From assembly GCA_963576725.1 (NCBI GenBank), contig OY755238.1:30337201-30401200 (forward strand): a DNA stretch of 64,000 nucleotides, given 5' to 3'. Under the pieces are notes generated by a model. The model was not told the origin of the DNA and did not search any database. It saw only the letters and a program-made list of their open reading frames with translations. The stretch comes from Azorinus chamasolen (taxonomy: Eukaryota > Mollusca > Bivalvia > Cardiida > Solecurtidae). Shown in pieces: positions 9,913-22,420 of this stretch (positions within the stretch are counted from its first letter, which is position 1; each line of letters opens with the position of its first letter). A program made the position numbers and the translations under genes.

Positions 9913-12442
9913 AGATTCGCCAGATTTAGATATTTGACGAATAACCACTTGAATAACCAACTGACAGCCAGAACCAGCTGAAAATTCGGCTGTCTTATTG
10001 TTTTTAATTTATGGCTGAATAACCAATTTCATGCTGGCAGTATATTAGTTAGATTCGGATATTTGACGAATAACCAGTTGAATAACCAATTGACAGCCAG
10101 AACCAGCTGTAAATTCGGCTGTGTTAATTTTTTGAATTTAAGACTGAATAACCAATTTCCTACGGGCAGTATATTACTTAGATTCGGATATTTGACGAAT
10201 AACCAGTTGAATAACTAACCGACAGCCAGATCCAGCTGAAAATTCGCATCTATTACATTTTTGAATTTACGGCTGAATAACCAATTTCCTGATGGCAGTA
10301 TATTAGTTAGATTCGGATATTTGACGAATAACCAGTTGAATAACCAATTGACAGCCAGAACCAGCTGTAAATTCGGCTGTGTTACATTTTTGAATTTACG
10401 GCTGAATAACCAATTTCCTGCTGGCAGTAGATTCGCCAGATTCGGATATTTGACGAATAACCAGTTGAATAACCAACTGCCAGCCAGAACCAGCTGAAAA
10501 TTCGCATCTATTACATTTTTGAATATACGGCTGAATAACCAATTTCATGCTGGCAGTATATTCGCCAGATTCAGATATTTGACGAATAACCAGTTGAATA
10601 ACCAACTGACAGCCAGAACCAGCTGAAAATTCGCCTCTGTTACATTTTTGAATTTACGGCTGAATAACCAATTTCCTACTGGCAGTATATTCGCCAGATT
10701 CAGATATTTGACGAATAACCAGTTTAATAACCAACTGCCAGCCAGAACCAGCTGAAAATTCGCATCTGTTACATTTTTGAATTTACGGCTGAATAACCAA
10801 TTTCATGCTGGCAGTAGATTCGCCATATTCGGATATTTGACGAATAACCAGTTGAATAACCAACTGCCAGCCAGAACCAGCTGAAAATTCGCATCTGTTA
10901 CATTTTTGAATTTACGGCTGAAAAACCAATTTCATGCTGGCAGTATATTAGTTAGATTCGGATATTTGACGAATAACCAGTTGAATAACCAACTGACAGA
11001 CAGGACCAGCTGAAAATTCGCCTCTGTTACATTTTTTAATTTACGGCTGAATAACCAATTTCCTGCTGGCAGTATATTAGTTAGATTCGGATATTTGACG
11101 AATAAGCAGTTGAATAACCAATTGACAGCCAGAACCAGCTGAAAATTCGGCTATGTTAATTTTTTGAATTTACGGCTGAATAACCAATTTCATGCTGGCA
11201 GTATGTTCGCTAGATTCAGATATTTGACGAATAACCAGTTGAATAACCAACTGACAGCCAGAACCAGCTGAAAATTCGCCTCTGTTACATTTTTGAATTT
11301 ACGGCTGAATAACCAATTTCATGCTGGCAGTAGATTCGCCAGATTTAGATATTTGACGAATAACCAGTTGAAAAACCAACTGCCAGCAAAGAACCAGCTG
11401 AAAATTCGCATCTGTTACATTTTTGAATTTACGGCTGAATAACCAATTTCATGCTGGCAGTAGATTCGCCAGATTTAGATATTTGACGAATAACCAGTTG
11501 AATAACCAACTGCCAGCCAAAACCAGCTGAAAATTCGCATCTGTTACAATTTTGAATTTACGGCTGAATAACCAATTTCCTGCTGGCAGTATATTCGCCA
11601 GATTCAGATATTTGACGAATAACCAGTTGAATAACTAACTGCCAGCCAGAACCAGCTGAAAATTCGCCTCTGTTACATTTTTGAATTTCCGGCTGAATAA
11701 CCAATTTCCTGCTGGCAGTATATTAGTTTGATTCGGATATTTGACGAATAGCCAGTTGAATAACCAACTGACAGACAGAACCAGCTGAAAATTCGCATCT
11801 GTTACATTTTTGAATTTACGGCTGAATAACCAATTTCCTGCTGGCAGTATATTCGCCAGATTCGAATATTTGACGAATAACCAGTTGAATAACCAACTGA
11901 CAGCCAGAACCAGCTGAAAATTTGCAACTGTCAAATTTTGAATTTACGGCTGAATAACCAATTTCCTGCTGGCATTAGATTCGCCAGATTTAGATATTTG
12001 ACGAATAACCAGTTGAATAACCAACTGCCAGCCAGAACCAGCTGAAAATTCGCATCTGTTACATTTTTGAATTTACGGCTGAATAACCAATTTCCTGCTG
12101 GCAGTATCGCAAGATTCGGATATTTGACGAATAACTAGTTGAATAACCAACTGACAGCCAGAACCAGCTGAAAATTCGCCTCTGTTACATTTTTGAATTT
12201 ACGGCTGAATAACCAATTTCCTGCTGGCAGTATCGCAAGATTCGGATATTTGACGAATAACTAGTTGAATAACCAACTGACAGCCAGAACCAGCTGAAAA
12301 TTCGCCTCTGTTACATTTTTGAATTTACGGCTGAATAACCAATTTCCTGCTGGCAGTATATTCGCCAGATTCGGATATTTGACGAATAACCAGTTGAATA
12401 ACCAACTGACAGCCAGAACCAGCTGAAAATTCGCAACTGTCA

Positions 12443-15400
12443 AATTTTGAATTTACGGCTGAATAACCAATTTTCTGCTGGCATTAGATTCGCTAGATTT
12501 GGATATTTGACGAATAACCAGTTGAATAACCAACTGACAGCCAGTATCAGCTGAAAATTCGCATCTGTCACATTTTTGAATTGACGGCTGAATAACCAAT
12601 TTCCTGCTGGCAGTAGATTCGCCAGATTCGGATATTTGACGAATAACCAGTTGAATAACCAACTGACAGCCAGAACCAGCTGTAAATTCGGCTGTGTTAA
12701 TATTTTGAATTTACGGCTGAATAACCAATTTCCTGCTGGCAGTATATTCGCCAGATTCGGATATTTGACGAATAACCAGTTGAATAACCAACTGCCAGCC
12801 AGAACCAGCTGTAAATTCGGCTGTGTTAATATTTTGAATTTACGGCTGAATAACCAATTTCCTGCTGGCAGTATATTCGCCAGATTCGGATATTTGACGA
12901 ATAACCAGTTGAATAACCAACTGACAGCCAGAACCAGCTGAAAATTCGCAACTGTCAAATTTTGAATTTACGGCTGAATAACCAATTTCCTGCTGGCATT
13001 AGATTCGCCAGATTTAGATATTTGACGAATAACCACTTGAATAACCAACTGACAGCCAGTATCAGCTGAAAATTCGCATCTGTCACATTTTTGAATTGAC
13101 GGCTGAATAACCAATTTTCTGTTGGCAGTAGATTCGCCAGATTCGGATATTTGATGAATAACCAGTTGAATAACCAACTGACAGCCAGAACCAGCTGAAA
13201 ATTCGCATCTGTTACATTTTTGAATTTACGGCTGAATAACCAATTTCCTGCTGGCTGTATATTCGCAAGATTCGGATATTTGACGAATAACCAGTTGAAT
13301 AACCAACTGACAGCCAGAACCAGCTGTAAATTCGGCTGTGTTAATATTTTGAATTTACGGCTGAATAACCAATTTCCTGCTGGCAGTATATTCGCCAGAT
13401 TCGGATATTTGACGAATAACCAGTTGAATAACCAACTGACAGCCAGAACCAGCTGAAAATTCGCAACTGTCAAATTTTGAATTTACGGCTGAATAACCAA
13501 TTTCCTGCTGGCATTAGATTCGCCAGATTCGGATATTTGATGAATAACCAGTTGAATAACCAACTGACAGCCAGAACCAGCTGAAAATTCGCATCTGTTA
13601 CATTTTTGAATTTACGGCTGAATAACCAATTTCCTGCTGGCTGTATATTCGCAAGATTCGGATATTTGACGAATAACCAGTTGAATAACCAACTGACAGC
13701 CAGAACCAGCTGTAAATTCGGCTGTGTTAAGTTTTTGAATTTACGGCTGAATAACCAATTTCCTGCTGGCAGTATATTCACCAGATTCGGATATTTGACG
13801 AATAACCAGTTGAATAACCAACTGCCAGCCAGAACCAGCTGAAAATTCGCATCTGTTACATTTTTGAATTTACGGCTGAATAACCAATTTCCTGCTGGCA
13901 GTATCGCAAGATTCGGATATTTGACGAATAACCAGTTGAATAACCAACTGACAGCCAGAACCAGCTGAAAATTCGCATCTGTTACATTTTTGAATTTACG
14001 GCTGAATAACCAATTTCCTGCTGGCAGTATATTCGCCAGATTCGGATATTTGACGAATAACCAGTTGAATAACCAACTGACAGCCAGAACCAGCTGAAAA
14101 TTCGCAACTGTCAACTGTTGAATTTACGGCTGAATAACCAATTTTCTGCTGGCATTAGATTCGCTAGATTTGGATATTTGACGAATAACCAGTTGAATAA
14201 CCAACTGACAGCCAGTATCAGCTGAAAATTCGCATCTGTCACATTTTTGAATTGACTGCTGAATAACCAATTTCTTGCTGGCAGTATATTCGCCAGATTC
14301 GGATATTTGACGAATAACCAGTTGAATAACCAACTGACAGCCAGAACCAGCTGAAAATTCGCAACTGTCAAATTTTGAATTTACGGCTGAATAACCAATT
14401 TCCTGCTGGCATTAGATTCGCCAGATTTAGATATTTGACGAATAACCACTTGAATAACCAACTGACAGCCAGTATCAGCTGAAAATTCGCATCTGTCACA
14501 TTTTTGAATTGACGGCTGAATAACCAATTTCCTGTTGGCAGTAGATTCGCCAGATTCGGATATTTGATGAATAACCAGTTGAATAACCAACTGACAGCCA
14601 GAACCAGCTGAAAATTCGCATCTGTTACGTTTTTGAATTTACGGCTGAATAACCAATTTCCTGCTGGCATTAGATTCGCCAGATTTAGATATTTGACGAA
14701 TAACCACTTGAATAACCAACTGACAGCCAGTATCAGCTGAAAATTCGCATCTGTCACATTTTTTAATTGACGGCTGAATAACCAATTTCCTGCTGGCAGT
14801 AGATTCGCCAGATTCGGATATTTGATGAATAACCAGTTGAATAACCAACTGACAGCCAGAACCAGCTGAAAATTCGCATCTGTTACATTTTTGAATTTAC
14901 GGCTGAATGACCAATTTCCTGCTGGCTGTATATTCGCAAGATTCGGATATTTGACGAATAACCAGTTGAATAACCAACTGACAGCCAGAACCAGCTGAAA
15001 ATTCGCCTCTGTTACATTTTTGAATTTCCGGCTGAATAACCAATTTCCTGCTGGCAGTATATTAGTTTGATTCGGATATTTGACGAATAAACAGTTGAAT
15101 AACCAACTGACAGCCAGAACCAGCTGTAAATTCGGCTGTGTTAATTTTTTGAATTTACGGCTGAATAACCAATTTCCTGCTGGCAGTATATTCACCAGAT
15201 TCGGATATTTGACGAATAACCAGTTGAATAACCAACTGCCAGCCAGAACCAGCTGAAAATTCGCATCTGTTACATTTTTGAATTTACGGCTGAATAACCA
15301 ATTTCCTGCTGGCAGTATCGCAAGATTCGGATATTTGACGAATAACCAGTTGAATAACCAACTGCCAGCCAGAACCAGCTGAAAATTCGCCTCTGTTACA

Positions 15401-17320
15401 TTTTTGAATTTCCGGCTGAATAACCAATTTCCTGCTGGCAGTATATTCGCTATATTTGGATATTTGACGAATAACCAGTTGAATAACCAACTGACAGCCA
15501 GTATCAGCTGAAAATTCGCATCTGTCACATTTTTGAATTTACGGCTGAATAACCAATTTCCTGCTGGCAGTATATTCGCCAGATTCGGATATTTGACGAA
15601 TAACCAGTTGAATAACCAACTGACAGCCAGAACCAGCTGTAAATTCGGCTGTGTTAATATTTTGAATTTACGGCTGAATAACCAATTTCCTGCTGGCAGT
15701 ATATAAGCCAGATTCGGATATTTGACGAATAACCAGTTGAATAACCAACTGACAGCCAGAACCAGCTGAAAATTCACCTCTGTTACATTTTTGAATTTCC
15801 GGCTGAATAACCAATTTCCTGCTGGCAGTATATTAGTTTGATTCGGATATTTGACGAATAAACAGTTGAATAACCAACTGACAGCCAGAACCAGCTGTAA
15901 ATTCGGCAGTGTTAATTTTTTGAATTTACGGCTGAATAACCAATTTCCTGCTGGCAGTATATTCACCAGATTCGGATATTTGACGAATAACCAGTTGAAT
16001 AACCAACTGCCAGCCAGAACCAGCTGAAAATTCGCATCTGTTACATTTTTGAATTTACGGCTGAATAACCAATTTCCTGCTGGCAGTATCGCAAGATTCG
16101 GATATTTGACGAATAACCAGTTGAATAACCAACTGACAGCCAGAACCAGCTGAAAATTCGCCTCTGTTACATTTTTGAATTTACGGCTGAATAACCAATT
16201 TCCTGCTGGTAGTATATTCGCCAGATTTGGATATTTGACGAATAACCAGTTGAATAACCAACTGACAGCCAGAACCAGCTGAAAATTCGCAACTGTCAAA
16301 TTTTGAATTTACGGCTGAATAACCAATTTTCTGCTGGCATTAGATTCGCTAGATTTGGATATTTGACGAATAACCAGTTGAATAACCAACTGACAGCCAG
16401 TATCAGCTGAAAATTCGCATCTGTCACATTTTTGAATTGACGGCTGAATAACCAATTTCCTGCTGGCAGTATATTCGCCAGATTCGGATATTTGACGAAT
16501 AACCAGTTGAATAACCAACTGACAGCCAGAACCAGCTGTAAATTCGGCTGTGTTGATATTTTGAATTTACGGCTGAATAACCAATTTCCTGCTGGCAGTA
16601 TATTCGCCAGATTCGGATATTTGACGAATAACCAGTTTAATAACCAACTGACAGCCAGAACCAGCTGTAAATTCGGCTGTGTTAATATTTTGAATTTACG
16701 GCTGAATAACCAATTTCCTGCTGGCAGTATATTAGCCAGATTCGGATATTTGACGAATTACCAGTTGAATAACCAACTGACAGCCAGAACCAGCTGAAAA
16801 TTCGCAACTGTCAAATTTTGAATTTACGGCTGAATAACCAATTTCCTGCTGGCATTAGATTCGCCAGATTTAGATATTTGACGAATAACCACTTGAATAA
16901 CCAACTGACAGCCAGTATCAGCTGAAAATTCGCATCTGTCAAATTTTTGAATTGACGGCTGAATAACCAATTTCCTGCTGGCAGTATATTCGCCAGATTC
17001 GGATATTTGACGAATAACCAGTTGAATAACCAACTGACAGCCAGAACCAGCTGTAAATTCGGCTGTGTTAATATTTTGAATTTACGGCTGAATAACCAAT
17101 TTCCTGCTGGCAGTATATTCGCCAGATTCGGATATTTGACGAATAACCAGTTGAATAATCAACTGACAGTCAGAACCAGCTGTAAATTCGGCTGTGTTAA
17201 TATTTTGAATTTACGGCTGAATAACCAATTTCCTGCTGGCATTAGATTCGCCAGATTTAGATATTTGACGAATAACCACTTGAATAACCAACTGACAGCC
17301 AGTATCAGCTGAAAATTCGC
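12443..17320. repeat. Higher-order repeat, four monomers (about 515 bp)
   Basis: Monomer variant a (AACTGTCAAATTTTG, 128 bp) recurs at 515-bp steps near 12,443, 12,958 and 13,473, and again near 16,300 and 16,814. Behind each a comes variant b (CAGTATCAGCTG with CATCTGTCAC), then two GCTGTGTTAAT or related monomers. 515 equals 3 x 129 + 128. Between 13.5 and 16.3 kb the order is shuffled (steps of 641, 257 and 1928 bp), the pattern expected from unequal exchange. Confidence 0.75.
12617..12891 (+). promoter_or_regulatory. CENP-B-box-like motif in satellite monomers (example sites)
   Basis: ATTCGCCAGATTCGGAT at 12,617-12,633, 12,746-12,762 and 12,875-12,891. Against the essential CENP-B box pattern nTTCGnnnnAnnCGGGn, eight of nine fixed positions match; only the last G is A. 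By eye, more than 20 monomers keep it, including versions TTCGCAAGATTCGGA and TTCGCCCGATTCGGA. Binding is not shown, and mollusc CENP-B-like proteins may prefer another site. Confidence 0.5.
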
Positions 17321-19125
17321 ATCTGTCACATTTTTGAATTGACGGCTGAATAACCAATTTCCTGCTGGCAGTAGATTCGCCAGATTCGGATATTTGACGA
17401 ATAAACAGTTGAATAACCAACTGACAGCCAGAACCAGCTGTAAATTCGGCTATGTTAATTTTTTGAATTTACGGCTGAATAACCAATTTCCTGCTGGCAG
17501 TATATTCACCAGATTCGGATATTTGACGAATAACCAGTTGAATAACCAACTGACAGCCAGAACCAGCTGAAAATTCGCAACTATCAAATTTTGATATTAC
17601 GGCTGAATAACCAATTTCCTGCTGGCATTAGATTCGCCAGATTTAGATATTTGACGAATAACCAGTTGAATAACCAACTGACAGCCAGAACCAGCTGAAA
17701 ATTCGCATCTGTCACATTTTTGAATTTACGGCTAAATAACCAATTTCCTGCTGGCAGTAGATTCGCAAGATTCGGATATTTGACGAATAACCAGTTGAAT
17801 AACCAACTGACAGCCAGAACCAGCTGAAAATTCGCCTCTGTTACATTTTTGAATTTCCGACTGAATAACCAATTTCCTGCTGGCAGTATATAAGTTTGAT
17901 TCGGATATTTGACGAATAACCAGTTGAATAACCAACTGACAGCCAGAACCAGCTGTAAATTCGGCTGTGTTAATTTTTGAATTTACGGCTGAATAACCAA
18001 TTTCCTGCTGGCAGTAGATTCGCAACAATCGGATATTTCACGAATAACCAGTTGAATAACCAACTGACAGCCAGAACCAGCTGAAAATTCGCCTCTGTTA
18101 CATTTTTGAATTTCCAGCTGAATAACCAATTTCCTGCTGGCAGTATATTAGTTTGATTCGGATATTTGACGAATAAACAGTTGAATAACCAACTGACAGC
18201 CAGAACCAGCTGTAAATTCGGCTTTGTTAATTTTTTGAATTTACGGCTGAATAACCAATTTCCTGCTGGCAGTATATTCGTCAGATTCGGATATTTTACG
18301 AATAACCAGTTGAATAACCAACTGACAGCCTGAACTTGCTGAAAATTCGCATCTGTTACATTTTTGAATTTACGGCTGAATAACCAATTTCCTGCTGGCA
18401 GTATATTCGCCAGATTCGGATATTTGACGAATAACTAGTTGAATAACCAACTGCCAGCCAGAACCAGCTGAAAATTCGCCCCTGTTACATTTTTGAATTT
18501 CCGGCTGAATAACCAATTTCCTGCTGGCAGTATATTAGTTTGATTCGGATATTTGACGAATAACCAGTTGAATAACCAACTGCCAGCCAGAACCAGCTGT
18601 AAATTCGGCTGTGTTAATTTTTGAATTTACGGCTGAATAACCAATTCCCTGCTGGCAGTATATTCGCCAGATTCGGATAGTCGACGAATAACCAGTTGAA
18701 TAACCAACTGACAGCCAGTAACAGCTGAAAATTCGCCTCTGTTACAGTTTTTAATTTAAAACTGAATAACCAATTTCCTGCTGGCAGTAGATTAGCAAAA
18801 AATCGGATAATTCACGAATAACCAGTTGAATAACCATCTGACAGCCAGAACCAGCTGAAAATTCGCCTCTGTTACATTTTTTGAATTTACGGCTGAATAA
18901 CCAATTTCCTGCTGGCAGTAGATTCGCAAGATTCGGATATTTGACGAATAACCAGTTGAATAACCAACTGACAGCCAGAACCAGCTGAAAATTCGACTGT
19001 GTTAATTTTTTGAATTTACGGCTGAATAACCAATTTCCTGCTGGCAGTATATTACTTAGATTCGGATATTTGACGAATAACCAGTTGAATAACCAACTGA
19101 CAGCCAGTATCAGCTGAAAATTCGC

Positions 19126-19890
19126 AACTGTCAAATTTTGAATTTACGGCTGAATAACCAATTTCCTGCTGGCATTAGATTCGCCAGATTTAGATATTTG
19201 ACGAATAACCAGTTGAATAACCAACTGACAGCCAGAACCAGCTGAAAATTCGCAACTGTCAAATTTTGAATTTACGGCTGAATAACCAATTTCCTGCTGG
19301 CAAGAGATTCGCCCGATTCGGATATTTCACGAATAACCAGTTGAATAACCAACTGACAGCCAGAACCAGCTGAAAATTCGCAACTGTCAAATTTTGAATT
19401 TACGGCTGAATAACCAATTTCCTGCTGGCAGTATATTACTTAGATTCGGATATTTGACGAATAACCAGTTGAATAACCAACTGACAGCCAGAACCAGCTG
19501 AAAATTCGCAACTGTCAAATTTTGAATTTACGGCTGAATAACCAATTTCCTGCTGGCATTAGATTCGCCAGATTTAGATATTTGACGAATAACCAGTTGA
19601 ATAACCAACTGACAGCCAGAACCAGCTGAAAATTCGCAACTGTCAAATTTTGAATTTACGGCTGAATAACCAATTTCCTGCTGGCATTAGATTCGCCAGA
19701 TTTAGATATTTGACGAATAACCAGTTGAATAACCAACTGACAGCCAGAACCAGCTGAAAATTCGCAACTGTCAAATTTTGAATTTACGGCTGAATAACCA
19801 ATTTCCTGCTGGCAAGAGATTCGCCCGATTCGGATATTTCACGAATAACCAGTTGAATAACCAACTGACAGCCAGAACCAGCTGAAAATT
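19126..19890. repeat. Distal array segment homogenised for the 128-bp variant
   Basis: Six successive monomers, starting near 19,126, 19,253, 19,381, 19,509, 19,637 and 19,765, all carry AACTGTCAAATTTTG, at 127-128-bp steps. A rare variant, CAAGAGATTCGCCCGATTCG, appears at about 19,301 and again 511 bp later, so a four-monomer block was copied here. Confidence 0.7.
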
Positions 19891-20106
19891 CGCATGTGTT
19901 ACATTTTTGAATTTCCGGCTGAATAACCAATTTCATGCTAGCAGTATATTCGCCAGATTCAGATACTTGACGAATAACCAGTTGAATAACCAACTGACAG
20001 CCAGGACCAGCTGTAAATTCGGCTGTGTTTAATTTTTGAATTTACGGCTGAATAACCAATTTCCTGCTGGCAGTTTATTCCCCCAATTCGTATGTTTTAC
20101 GAATAA

Positions 20107-20338
20107 CTAATTGATAGCTGAAAAGTCAATAACCAACTGACAGCTGAAAATTCAATAACCAATTGATAGCTGAAAATTCAATAACCAACTGACAGCTGAA
20201 AATTCAATAACCAATTGATAGCTGAAAATTCAATAACCAATTGATAGCTGAAAATTCAATAACCAACTGACAGCTGAAAATTCAATAACCAATTGATAGC
20301 TGAAAATTCAATAACCAACTGACAGCTGAAAATTCAAT
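20107..20338. repeat. 26-bp tandem array at the satellite edge, about nine copies
   Basis: The unit is AATAACCAACTGACAGCTG + AAAATTC, alternating with a variant AATTGATAGCTG. It equals the corresponding part of the 129-bp monomer with the ten bases CCAGAACCAG removed between GACAG and CTGAAAATTC. It follows directly on the last 129-bp monomer. It is either a derivative or a remnant of the ancestral unit. Confidence 0.85.
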
Positions 20339-20589
20339 AGACAACCGCCAATATCCAACTGCCTGCCAACTTCACGCACATCCAAACGTTTGCGTTTATT
20401 TTGCGGTTCGGTGTTAGGTCATTATCGAATGGAGAGAAACTTTATAAGACGTATAGTCTTTCGTTTCAATCATTTTTCTGTAATGTACAATTGTTTATAT
20501 GTACATTTCTGAAATAAAATATGTTTAAACTAAAGCAAATGATTGTAACACTGTATTGACCAGTGCTAGCTCTTTCCGCTTAACCAATA

Positions 20590-20752
20590 CAGTATTACCT
20601 CTCTATAATAGTCACTAAATCGTGTTAATTAGTTGGTATTTAAGACAGGTGGCTGCTTAAAGTAAGGCCTTTCACCTTACTTTAAGCAGCCACATGCCTT
20701 TAATTCAGAATACTTGATGTAATGTATTGGCCGTTATAGAGAGGTTTTACTG
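20590..20752. mobile_element. MITE, family D (TA class)
   Basis: Begins CAGTATTACCTCTCTATAAT and ends ATTATAGAGAGG-like sequence ... TTTTACTG, preceded by TA. The interior is a foldback: GGTGGCTGCTTAAAGTAAGG against CCTTACTTTAAGCAGCCAC. CAGT...ACTG ends with a TA target are typical of pogo/Tc1-mariner non-autonomous elements. Confidence 0.75.
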
Positions 20753-21752
20753 CCCTTTGCAAATAGTGTTAAATGTGCCTTCTTCGCGTGAACAATGGAT
20801 TGGTTGCAAATTAAAATTATATGGGAACAGATGAGTTAACTTGTATCACTCTTTACAGAACTCTCAACCGACAGAGCTAATCGAAAGAGAAGTCGTTATA
20901 GAGTTTATTTGCATTATTACAAAAATACTCCTTGTATTAATTGCACTAGTCAAAGCAAACTATTATATTCTCCGTATCCGCCCTCTTCCCTCTGGAACGT
21001 CCAAATAGTCCATAGTAAAACGAAACGGACGTTAATGAACAAAAACAAACACAAACATGCACTTGTCAAAATCATGCGTGAATATTGCGTGCACTATAGA
21101 AAACAAACTGCTGTTTTCAATCCATTGGAAAACAAATGCTTAGCAGGCACTATCAAAATGTTGAGCTAATTCACCAACAGTTCATTTTACTTGAAATTAA
21201 CATACGTCCATATGAAAAACATTTGAATGCACCTGATATTTTAATTTCGAGATGAGCATTAGCTTGTAGAAAATTCTTTACATTTTATTGCGAGATCGAG
21301 TATATAAGATCTTTGCAAACAGTGTAGAAAAGATAAAATTGTTTTTGAGGGAGTACTTTAATTAGGGTCTTCATTATTTATCATAAAATCATTTTCTTCA
21401 GTGACAAATTTTATATAACTTTTTGTTTAACCATTACAAGTCGGGTAACGAGTCGCTAATGTCCACTGCAAACAGTGTATATCCAGAAGAGAGGGCTCCT
21501 TAGAGGAGCCCCCTAATCAGAGTCTGCATTGTTTGTCATGTTACACTTGTCTTTAGAAAACTTTAGAAAAATCCCTAAATATTCAGCACAAACTTGACCT
21601 GTTTGAATTTTTGAATAGTCCATGTGCAACTTAAAAGTTAATAAAAAGTTCAGAATTGGAGGAGCCAGATTTAAATATTCAACTAGTTACAGGTTACCCG
21701 TATCTTGCTGTGCAGAGGTTCAGATAAGATGCGTTCATTTGATTTTTTCAAC
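20753..21752. other. Non-coding; short dispersed repeats
   Basis: A motif with TCCAAATAGTCCATAG, then CGGACGTTAATGAACAAA at about 20,996-21,045, recurs at 33.8, 34.97 and 38.55 kb (family N). A palindromic core (GCAAACAGTGTATATCC ... TCAGAGTCTGCATTGTTTG) is at about 21,467-21,535, followed by AATCCCTAAATATTCAGC; the same right flank occurs near 31,150. The rest shows nothing, and the open frame at 20,909-21,169 is not supported as a gene. Confidence 0.5.
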
Positions 21753-21872
21753 TGTAGCTCCTCTATTTCTCCACCAAACCCTATACTATGACCAGTCTTA
21801 AGAAGCGTCTCTTTGAGACGATTCTAAAGAGCGATCAAAGTATAGGGTTTGGAGGAGAAATGACGAGTTTAG
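21753..21872. mobile_element. MITE core, family E
   Basis: Foldback: TCTATTTCTCCACCAAACCC followed by TATACTATGACC, centre CGTCTCTTTGAGACG, then ATCAAAGTATAGGGTTTGG and AGGAGAAATGACGA. It is matched by the copy at 46,424-46,545. Confidence 0.65.
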
Positions 21873-21989
21873 TATTTGGGTATGCTCCTTTATCTGTAGC
21901 TCTGCAGTGTGAATAATGTCTACTAAAATCCAAAGCTATTACAATTTTAACTCACTTCCGATTTGTTCAAGCATTATAGGAACGATTGA

Positions 21990-22070
21990 CCGAGTGCCAA
22001 ACAGATTGGATCCTGATGAGATGCCGGGCCTCTCGGTGTCACAATGGATGCATGTTGTATGCAAAATGCA
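21990..22070. repeat. GATCC palindromic core, degraded
   Basis: It reads GTGCCAAACAGATTGGATCC, then TGATGAGATGCCGGG and CTCGGTGTCACAATGGATGC. One arm has decayed. Around it, 21,873-22,222 holds no other recognisable feature. Confidence 0.45.
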
Positions 22071-22222
22071 AATCAGATAGTTTTAGGCAAGACAATGGTT
22101 ACCTTCTTCCGTTTTTATTTCATGCATCGATATTGACAAGGAAACGTAAGAGCAGCCATTAATTTTGAAATTTCAATCCAAAACATAAAATGTGAATTAA
22201 AAGGTGCACACACGCAGGAATA

Positions 22223-22420
22223 TTACTTAAATGTTGTATATTCGATTCCATTGTGATTGACGTATGCTTGACAATAGATCAAACCTAACGGATTTAAAGG
22301 TGAAAGCATTTTGACGCGATGCAATTTAATATTTCCCATGCTGTAAACATGACCGTGTATTTTCATGTACCGATCTGTTGTTTCTATACTCACTTCCAAT
22401 TCGTTGAATCCTATAAAAGT
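22223..22420 (-). other. Open frame downstream of the RT relic, unrecognised
   Basis: The minus-strand frame of 22,223-22,543 is open past the RT tail and includes GNIKLHRVKMLSPLNPL. I do not recognise it. It may be the 3' part of the retroelement or flanking DNA. Confidence 0.25.

Larger units (their letters stand above)
9913..20106. repeat. 129-bp satellite array, about 79 monomers
   Basis: Head-to-tail monomers of 129 bp (one variant is 128 bp, another is 3 bp shorter). Each contains TTTGACGAATAACCAGTTG, AATAACCAACTGACAGCC, AGAACCAGCTGAAAATTCG, a variable segment (CATCTGTTAC, GCTGTGTTAAT or AACTGTCAAA), TTACGGCTGAATAACC, AATTTCCTGCTGGCAG and ATTCGCCAGATTCGGAT. The phrase GAATAACCA occurs up to three times per monomer, suggesting growth from a shorter unit. 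Because 129 is 3 x 43, both strands stay open for long stretches. Conservation is high in the centre and lower at the left edge. It is a classic satellite; whether it is centromeric is unknown. Confidence 0.97.

Noticed and set aside
11635..19993. Many open frames on both strands in the satellite
   Set aside because: They are translations of the 129-bp monomer, whose length is a multiple of three. The longest start with TTG, and variants change the protein freely.
9913..20338. Telomeric or rDNA repeat
   Set aside because: No TTAGGG-type units and no rRNA-like sequence; the unit is an ordinary AT-rich satellite.
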